Part shown: positions 57,040-64,000 of the stretch, piece by piece
Numbering within the stretch: the stretch's first letter is position 1
Layout: every line of letters begins with the position of its first letter
Assembly: GCA_947359465.1 (NCBI GenBank)
Contig: OX375883.1
Location: forward strand, 15,440,088 to 15,504,087
Reading direction: 5' to 3'
Source of the DNA: Metellina segmentata
Taxonomy: Eukaryota; Arthropoda; Arachnida; Araneae; Tetragnathidae
Length of the DNA: 64,000 nucleotides
Notes under the pieces: model-generated
Told to the model about the DNA's origin: nothing
Database searches by the model: none
What the model saw: the letters and a program-made list of their open reading frames with translations, nothing else
Program-made: the position numbers and the translations under genes

Positions 57040-58600
57040 TTTTTCGCACTTCTCTAGATTCCGTAGTGCTAAACCTCCAAGGGGTTTCGAAGAGATATCT
57101 CGTTTCTCGAGATCCGACCCATTTTGCTAATGACGAGAAATGTCGTCGTCAAAGATGCCGATTGAATTCTAAATTAATGTTTTCGAGTTCCGTGTTTCGA
57201 GATCTGGTCGGTTTCTCTGATGACGTCTTCTTCTCGTCAATGAAGATCTGATTGAATTTCGAATGAAGATATTGCCGTTTTTAGAGATCTGGTCGGTTTC
57301 TCTATTGACGACTTATCTATCTCGTCCGTGCCAATCGAATTCCGAATGAAGATTCGAGTTCCGATTGAATTCAGATTGAAGATCCGAGTTCCGATTGAAG
57401 GTTCGAGTTCCGTTTTTCGAGATCTGTTCGGTTTTTCTACTGAAGTCTTATCTAGTCCATGAAGATCTGAATGAAATCCGAATGAAGACATTGCCGTTTT
57501 TAGAGATCTGGTCGGTTTTTCTATTTACGACTTATCTTGTCCATGGCAATTGAATTCAGAATAAAGATTCAAGTTCAGATTAAATTTCGAGTTACGATTG
57601 AAAATTCGAGTTTCATTTTTCGGGATATGGTCGGTTTCTCTATTGACGACTTATCTCGTTCGTGCTGATGGAATTCCAAATGAAGATTCGAGTTCCGATT
57701 GAATTCAGATTGAAGATTCGAATACCGTTTTTTGAGAACTGGTCGGTTTTTCTATTTACGATTTATCTCGTACATGGCGATTGAATTTCGAATGAAGATT
57801 CGAGTTCCGATTGAAGATTCGAATTCCGTTTTTCGAGATCTGGTCGGTTTCTCTATTGACGACTTATCTCGTCCGTGCCAATCGAATTCCGAATGAAGAT
57901 TCGAGTTCCGATTGAATTCAGATTGAAGATCCGAGTTCCGATTGAAGGTTCGAGTTCCGTTTTTCGAGATCTGGTCGGTTTTTCTATTTACGACTTATCT
58001 TGTCCATGGCGATTGAATTCAGAATAAAGATTCAAGTTCAGATTAAATTTCGAGTTACGATTGAAAATTCGAGTTTCATTTTTCGGGATATGGTCGGTTT
58101 CTCTATTGACGACTTATCTCGTTCATGCTGATGGAATTCCAAATGAAGATTCGAGTTCCGATTGAATTCAGATTGAAGATTCGAATACCGTTTTTTGAGA
58201 CCTGGTAGGTTTTTCTATTGACGATTTATCTCGTCCATGGCGATTGAATTTCGAATGAAGATTCGAGTTCCGATTGAAGATTCGAATTCCGTTTTTCGGG
58301 ATATGGTCGTTTTTTTTACTGACTACTTATTTTGTCCATGCCGATTGAATTCATATTGAAGATTCGAGTTCTGATTGAATTCAGATTGAAGATTCGAGTA
58401 CCGTTTTTTGAGACCTGGTCGTTTTCTCTATTGACGTCTTATCTAGTATATGAAGATCTGAATGAATTCCGAATGATGACATTGCCGTTTTTAGAGATCT
58501 GGTCGGTTTTTCTATTGGTAATTTATCTCGTCCATGAAAATCTGGTCAATTTTTCTGATGACGCGATATCTTGTCAACACAACCACCAGGAGGGTTAAAT
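57040..58600. repeat. Tandem array in junctophilin intron 1 (83-132 bp monomers, 463-bp higher order)
   Basis: Monomers contain GAGATCTGGTCGGTTTCTCT, ATTGACGACTTATCTCGTCC and GAATGAAGATTCGAGTTCCG. CTGGTCGG-type words recur about 14 times with spacings from 83 to 132 bases. A longer unit starting TCAGAATAAAGATTCAAGTT repeats exactly 463 bases apart (57557 and 58020). The monomer is unrelated to the GGAATGG array on the other side of the exon. Confidence 0.82.
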
Positions 58601-58849
58601 GATCATCCCTTTTTGTAATTTTCTTCAACTGTTTTCAGACTAGTGATTAACAACTTTTCTCAGTGCCACATCTCCTTTGGAGGTGTGTAAGAGATTCTCG
58701 GATTCGAGGCATTCGAATAATCTTTTCTTTTCCAATGGGGTTTACGATCTTTATTAAACACGGGAGTCCAAAGCGACCCTTTCCTACTTTCATCCAGTCT
58801 CATACTATTTGAAAAACTAACTTTTAGTCTTACTATTTTACAACTTTGG

Positions 58850-58945
58850 CTGACCGTTTTACCTGTTTTTATTGAACATGTTTATTTAATATTGGGTCAT
58901 CTTGTCTCCTAACGGACCTTGTGCCATAAAACCCCCAAACCAAAC
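58850..58945 (+). mobile_element. SINE family 2, 3' end
   Basis: CTAACGGACCTTGTGCCATA followed by AAACCCCCAAACC matches the 3' end of the copy at 49423. The head is missing. Confidence 0.5.
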
Positions 58946-59286
58946 CTACTTTCATCCTATTATTTTATTCCCCAAAATCTTCTCGTCTTCCCCTTCGTAT
59001 ATTTTACTTGAAGTGGTCTGTCTTGTGTTTATTGTGTCTGGATTTTAGGACTCTTGACCAAGTGTTGGAACTGATAATTCCATTCGATGAACAGATGAAA
59101 AAAAAAATTATTTATTGGAATTTTGCTTTTTAATTTTTGTAATTAGACTTGGGAGAGGCCTCGGAGGGTTTTCCTTTAAACAAGCATTTTTAGGTTCCAT
59201 AGAGAATCCATTCGAATCTCTATAGAATTCAATGGAGATTTCTATGGCGAAACGAAAATTCGTTTCTAGATAAAAAAAATTCTATA

Positions 59287-59874
59287 GGGTAGGTGTTCCA
59301 AATATCGCCTACTCGAACTATTTCTTTCTATCTCAGCCTCCTGGTTTGGGAAATGAAGCTGGTAACTAAATGAATATCACTAGTAACTATTCCCCTTTGG
59401 TTTCCAGACATCATATACCTTATTACTTGTGTCAGTTTAGGTTAACTAGTAAAACTTTTAAAGTTTCCCAAGATAATTTTCAAGAGTGGGTTCCTAATAT
59501 CGCGTACCCGTGTTCCTATTATCACCCACCAGGCGAAAGTAGGGTCTACTAATAAAAACGAGTTGCTAGTAGAACATACATACCTACTTTTAGTATTGAA
59601 TGTACTTTCACGTCATATAAGTGAAATTATGATTTGGAAACACTTACCTTGATATTCCCTGAATGGATTGGACACAAAAAATACGTTGATCACAGCCTCA
59701 AATACGTCAGATGCAATAGTGTTATTGATATAACTGATAGGAAACTGGCTCTACGTGTGGAAAAGCCCTAGACCCGTCAAGGTAGCTACATAAACTCATG
59801 GATGTCGCTCATATAAGCTTGCAAACACGAGTAGGCGATATTAAGCACAGGGGCAATATTTGGAACACCTACCC
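59287..59874. mobile_element. Mariner-type nonautonomous element, TSD TA
   Basis: The left end GGGTAGGTGTTCCAAATATC and the right end in reverse GGGTAGGTGTTCCAAATATT are flanked by TA at 59285-59286 and 59875-59876. Motifs such as GTGTTCCTATTATCACCCAC recur inside. Its 588-bp length and lack of transposase make it a MITE. Confidence 0.78.
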
Positions 59875-59876
59875 TA

Positions 59877-60789
59877 GAGATTTCTGTAGAGAAAAAACGA
59901 GCTCTTATTCTATATAAATGTATTGTGATAGAACTCTTTTTATAGGGGGTTTCTGCGGACATTTTTTCTAGAGATTTCCAGTCTTGCTATAGAGGTTATA
60001 TATACTTTTTACAGTAGAGTTTATAGAAAAACGGGCCTTAATTCTATAGGATTGTATTCACCACATTTTTTTTCCCTTAGAAATGTGTATAGAATTCTAT
60101 AGAAAATTTTCGTCAGGATTTATTTAATTTTAAAAGTTCAATGTTTCAAAATTGAATATTTTTGAGTGGGAAATGTGGTGAAGAAGATTATTTATAATAA
60201 AACAGGGATTGGAATATTGTGTTTTTTTTTATCAATATTCATTAACTGAGTATTATGGAGGAGCAAAATGCTGAAATTGGTAACTCCCCATGACACGAAT
60301 AATATTGTCTATTTTGTTAACTACATCCTTTCACAACTGGTAAAAGTGAAAAGCCCAATGACAGCCATTTTGTATCTTTCTCCATAAAAAAAAATCCAAA
60401 CCGACCAACGAACAGCTCTATGCTTCGGAATTTCATTTTTGATTGGAAAATTTTATATAGAACAATTGATTTCTAGATCAAAGCAATTTAAAATAGTATA
60501 ATCATCGGAAAAAAATCAAAAATATTCTGAATTAGACGTTTCGAATATTCTATGAATTCTTGAACCATTTTCGGGAAATGCGTTCTTCGAGTTTTTCAAC
60601 GGCAAATTCATATTTTAGAGTTTGGTTTCGATCTCAAAACAATCAAAGAATGTTTCAGAATTTATTATTTTACTTCAAAAATAACGATTAGTTTTAATAT
60701 TTTTGTGTCTCATGCTTCGAGACGTTATTTCATTGCAAGAGAAAACTGACCCCGAATCCAAATTTCGAGCCGGTTTTCCGTTTAAAAGA
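59877..60789. other. AT-rich junctophilin intron with TCTATAGA-type words
   Basis: On both sides of the mariner-type element (59200-59286 and 59877-60110) TCTATAG-like words recur irregularly (GAATCTCTATAGAATTC, AATTCTATAGGATTG). This suggests an older repeat split by the insertion. The remainder shows nothing recognisable. Confidence 0.45.
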
Positions 60790-61056
60790 GTGAAGAAATA
60801 TCAACCGGATGGTTTCGAATTCAAATCCAGTCAAAGACCGTCATGTATAAAGGGGCTGGTGCACGTTAAATCTGCCGGGATCTCAAATGTCCCCTCGTTG
60901 GCGTGGTGTGGAAGTGTGGAGTGTCAGCTCAGGTGTGACCTCGTCATCGGACCGTGGTTCAAAATTACGTGACGCTATCTCAGAATCTTTCGGCTTTGAT
61001 CCCGGACCATTGCCAATATCCTTTTGCGTTTCTCCAGTGTGACGTTAATTAAATAC
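60790..61056 (+). mobile_element. SINE family 1, head A (partial head)
   Basis: ATTCAAATCCAGTCAAAGAC and CGTCATGTATAAAGGGGCTG lead into the body with CGTTGGCGTGGTGTGGAAGT. The tail is GACGTTAATTAAATACACC. The 5' part of the head is eroded. Confidence 0.72.
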
Positions 61057-61124
61057 ACCTTCATACCTACCAAATTTCGAGCTGATCCGTTCAAATTGTT
61101 ACTCGAAATTTAAATTTCTTAGTT

Positions 61125-61275
61125 TTCTGTGGCTCAGTGGATTTGCCCACTGCTCTAGTAGCCTGCGAGCGATAGATGGTGCATGTTCGATGCGTATTAC
61201 TACCCTTGGGGAAGTTGTCTACAGTGTCAGTCAAAACTTTTTTTGTGTATGTCCATTAATTTGACGATGAAAAAC
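61125..61275 (+). mobile_element. SINE family 2 head and partial body
   Basis: CTGTGGCTCAGTGGATTTGC (A box), CCCACTGCTCTAGTAGCCTG and GTGCATGTTCGATGCG (degraded B box) match the copies at 49423 and 38190. Confidence 0.62.
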
Positions 61276-61494
61276 CACCAATGACATGTCCATAAGGTGT
61301 ATATACAAACCTTATTTCTCAGACACGTTTTAAGTGACTGCCCTGATTTTAATAACATTCAACTCAATCACTTTGCTACTAAACTTAGTGTTACAGTTTT
61401 ATTGATGATCCTCCTCATGTGCAACTCTGTTTTTATTTATATCAGTTATAGATTTTCATATATTTTTTTTTTAACGGCGTTATACTCGGATTGA

Positions 61495-62775
61495 ATTGGA
61501 GGCACAGCTGCAGTTTACGTTTATGGCGGTAGCAACGGTCTTGGCGCTTTTTTTTTGGCGCACTTCCAGTAGCGAGTTGTGGCTGTGTATCTGTATTAAT
61601 GTTATTGCTGTTTTTATGGCAACCTGGGCAAGCGGAAAGTTTAAATTTTCTTTTTGAATATTCTAGAAAGTTCTTTCTAAATCTGTCAAACTGTCGTTTG
61701 ATTTGATTGGTTAATTTGAAAATTTTTCTTTGATTCCATTGGTTACTTATTATTTTATTGGTTCTCTTAAGGTATATGCATACGTTAGGATCATTTTTTA
61801 AAACAAATGCTATTCAGAAGCAATTTAATATTATTTTTGTAATTATTTGTGTTAAAAATTAATTTTACACTATCGATAATTAAAATTTAAAAAATATATT
61901 TAACAAAAAGTGAAACTTCTTCTAGAAGTAGAAAGATATTTTAAAAAATAAAGGTTTTGTGACTCATTGAAAAATTGTCAAGGAATTTTGATCATTTTGC
62001 AATATTGATATTCAAATGCAAGTTAAGAAAAAAATAAAGATATCAATTTGATTCTAGAGTATGCACTAGCAAACACTATTTCGCATAACATTTTTTATAA
62101 ATATGCATCCATAACTTTTTTAGTTATCATTTCTGGAATTCAATGGTTATGCCTAAGATGTAATTCTGAGAAAAATGCTTCTAAACAAAATCCAAGAGGG
62201 TAAAGGTAAAATGCGAAATTATTGTAACAAATAAGTTAATTTTATTAAAAAATTGTAGTGGCCAATTTCTCGAAACATAATTATTATATGTTTTAACTTA
62301 ATATAACAGATAAAAGGTAGAAATTATGTTAAAAATAGAATATTCTTTTTTTTTTCCGGTTTCGTTATGCTACTTCCGGTATAATTAACGATTTCGTTCA
62401 AATTTTAAATTGACCAAACTTTTTTTCTATTAGTCGCACATTGAAAGTTTAAACTGTTTTAGAGGCACATAAATACAGGGAATTTGTTAGTAAAATAAAA
62501 AAAAATTGTAAATTTTCGTCAAATTTGGCTTTTTTAACGTATGCAGATACCTTAAATTATTTTCTTTGATTTCATTGTTTCTTTTAACGGCTTCTCGCCT
62601 GTTGTGGAATTTATCGTTTTTGCCTCTGTATTTATCGTTTTTGATATGTTTCAGGGTATTATATTACTCGAGATTTTTGAAATAATTCTTTCCTTGCAAT
62701 TCAAGAAGTGCGCCAAAAAAAAAAAAACACGCCAAAGCCGTTGCCACCGCTATAAACGTAGACTGAAGCTGTAAC
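61495..62775. mobile_element. TIR element, TACAGCT family, copy C (inverted orientation)
   Basis: The left end CACAGCTGCAGTTTACGTTT continues into GCGGTAGCAACGGTCTTGG. The right end in reverse is TACAGCTTCAGTCTACGTTT with GCGGTGGCAACGGCTTTGG. The interior is the reverse complement of copy A. A piggyBac-type element sits in the middle. Confidence 0.72.
61771..62551. mobile_element. piggyBac-type MITE, TSD TTAA, nested
   Basis: The ends GGTATATGCATACGTTA and, in reverse, GGTATCTGCATACGTTA are flanked by TTAA at 61767-61770 and 62552-62555. The 781-bp interior is AT-rich without a transposase. Removing it restores the continuity of TIR copy C. Confidence 0.8.
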
Positions 62776-62789
62776 TAATCGGTTAACTA

Positions 62790-63229
62790 ACTTCCACTTT
62801 CGTTAACAAATTGTAATTCCCACTCATCACATGTAACAACTATCACTCTCTGATAAAGGTACACAGTTGTTTAATACACAATTTTACAAATGTAAATAAA
62901 TGCATATTTGACATCTTACATTTTTCTAGAATTTAAATGTTTAGTAAGAAAGAAAAGTCTCTACAATGTCCCAATACCAAATAAAACAAAAATATAATAA
63001 TAAATTCATTTTTAAATGTTCTACATTAAACTTAAAATTTGGATTAAATATCGCTTTTCTTTCCATAAGACATCAAAACAAAAATGATAAAAATTTACTA
63101 TACAAAAACCGAAGTACTATACAGAAACAAACAAAAGATTGCATAAATGAAACAAACCAGAAATTGCACAAAAGATTAAAAAAAAAATATCGCTAAACTT
63201 TGAAAAAAATATCCAAATAATCCAAACTA
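62790..63229. other. A-rich intron sequence, nothing recognised
   Basis: The stretch is extremely A-rich. An open frame of 76 codons at 62966-63196 consists mainly of AAA/AAT/ATA codons and has no family resemblance. Confidence 0.45.
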
Positions 63230-63614
63230 TGGTAGTCTAAAAAAGAAACAATAACAAACGTATTGCACATCCGTTATCCAGTTCCAAAAATGAAGTAAGC
63301 ACAGTAAAAAAAATACAAATATAAAAGATTAAAAGAGTTAACGCTAACTAAAAGTTAATATGCTTTTAAAAAGGCAATAAATTTCATAAAGGATATCCAG
63401 TAATACTAAAAGTGAATATGCTTTAAAAATCAAATTTCAAATTTTGGTAGTCTAAAAAAGAAACAACAAACGTATTGAACAACCGTTATCCAGTTCTAAA
63501 AATGAAGTAAGCACAATAAAAAAATTGAAACATAAAAGTTTAAAAGTTAACGCTAACTAAAAGTTAATATGCTTTTAGAAAGGCAATAAATTTCATAAAG
63601 GATATCCAGTAATA
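63230..63614. repeat. Tandem duplication, period 215 bp
   Basis: TGGTAGTCTAAAAAAGAAAC starts at 63230 and again at 63445. CCGTTATCCAGTTC, AATGAAGTAAGCACA and TTAACGCTAACTAAAAGTTA follow in both, ending GGATATCCAGTAATA. Differences are few, so the duplication is fairly recent. Confidence 0.85.
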
Positions 63615-64000
63615 GGGCGGCTGCACACGCGCAAAAAATACAGATTCATTCAATACCGATCATGACTGTTGCCATTAAGAGGAAAGGGAATAATAATTAA
63701 ACATCGCATTAAATTAATTTTAAAATTTTCAAGATTAAATTTTAAAAATCGGGCTGGTCTATAAAACTGCTAAAAAATTCGTACTACACGTGTGCCAAAT
63801 TTCATTAGTGTGAATTCCATAAATTCGTCAGGGCACCCCGTACACACACATACAGAAACTTCATTTTATAATAGTAGAGGTAACCCATCCTCTAAATTCA
63901 AAAAAAAAAATTGCATTAGGGGACGTTTTTATATAAATTTTGTACAAACAACCAAAGTTCTAATGGAAACATCATGCTATGATGCTATAATCAGATTCTG
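63615..64000. repeat. Dispersed repeat continuing beyond the window
   Basis: TACACACACATACAGAAACT, then GGGGACGTTTTTATATAAAT and TTGTACAAACAACCAAAGTT, correspond to 52005-52230. The upstream GGGCGGCTGCACACGCGC marks a composition change at 63614. The family is unknown. Confidence 0.45.

Noticed and set aside
62966..63196. 76-codon Lys/Asn-rich frame
   Set aside because: It lies in A-rich intron sequence and has the composition expected by chance.

Overview
This window comes from an animal nuclear genome that is AT-rich, full of introns and crowded with transposable elements. Three conserved or well-supported genes lie in it. A CoA-transferase with 11 visible exons is recognisable as SUGCT. 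A junctophilin has its first coding exon here. Between them, on the opposite strand, is a small two-exon gene for a secreted histidine/tyrosine-rich peptide. The junctophilin has an extended glycine/proline leader before its first MORN repeat, the secreted gene has the short-first-exon layout of cuticle-type genes, and Tc1, hAT, PIF/Harbinger, Helitron and Jockey-type relics are abundant. Together these suggest an arthropod, possibly a chelicerate, but I cannot name the species.

Layout. 1-24,412: SUGCT (+), from an internal exon at 494 to the stop codon at 24,216 and poly(A) signals at 24,391-24,412. The mitochondrial-leader exon must lie upstream of the window. Its introns hold MITEs, tRNA-derived SINEs, a hAT dimerisation-domain relic and non-LTR retrotransposon tails. 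24,690-29,650: a Helitron with a TIR element nested inside it, a decayed near-complete Tc1 element with TA target duplication, and SINEs. 29,650-46,518: the predicted secreted gene on the minus strand. A TATA box, initiator and 5-codon first exon lie at 46.5-46.4 kb, a 16.4 kb intron follows, and a 93-codon second exon at 30.04-29.76 kb ends near a poly(A) signal. The intron holds at least four transposon families, including a hAT with a perfect 8-bp target duplication inserted into a retrotransposon RNase H domain. 46.5-53.2 kb: intergenic repeats, a long CT-rich simple-sequence tract and duplicated composite repeats carrying Tc1 ends. 53.2-56.1 kb: GGAATGGAA-type tandem repeats with a 186-bp higher-order period, intermixed with two decayed copies of the sequence just upstream of junctophilin. 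56.1-56.87 kb: GC-rich leader and first coding exon of junctophilin (+). 57.0-58.6 kb: a second, unrelated tandem array in junctophilin intron 1. 58.6-64.0 kb: further junctophilin intron with mariner-type, piggyBac-type and other TIR elements.

How the genes relate. SUGCT is a mitochondrial enzyme of glutarate metabolism, junctophilin tethers plasma membrane to ER/SR, and the secreted peptide is probably extracellular. Nothing suggests a shared pathway; they are simply neighbours. No bacterial-style system, CRISPR array, viral gene or genuine tRNA/rRNA gene was recognised. The most novel item is the His/Tyr-rich secreted gene, whose two exons I joined by inspecting splice sites and promoter. 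Repeat boundaries given as target duplications are direct readings; other repeat boundaries are approximate.
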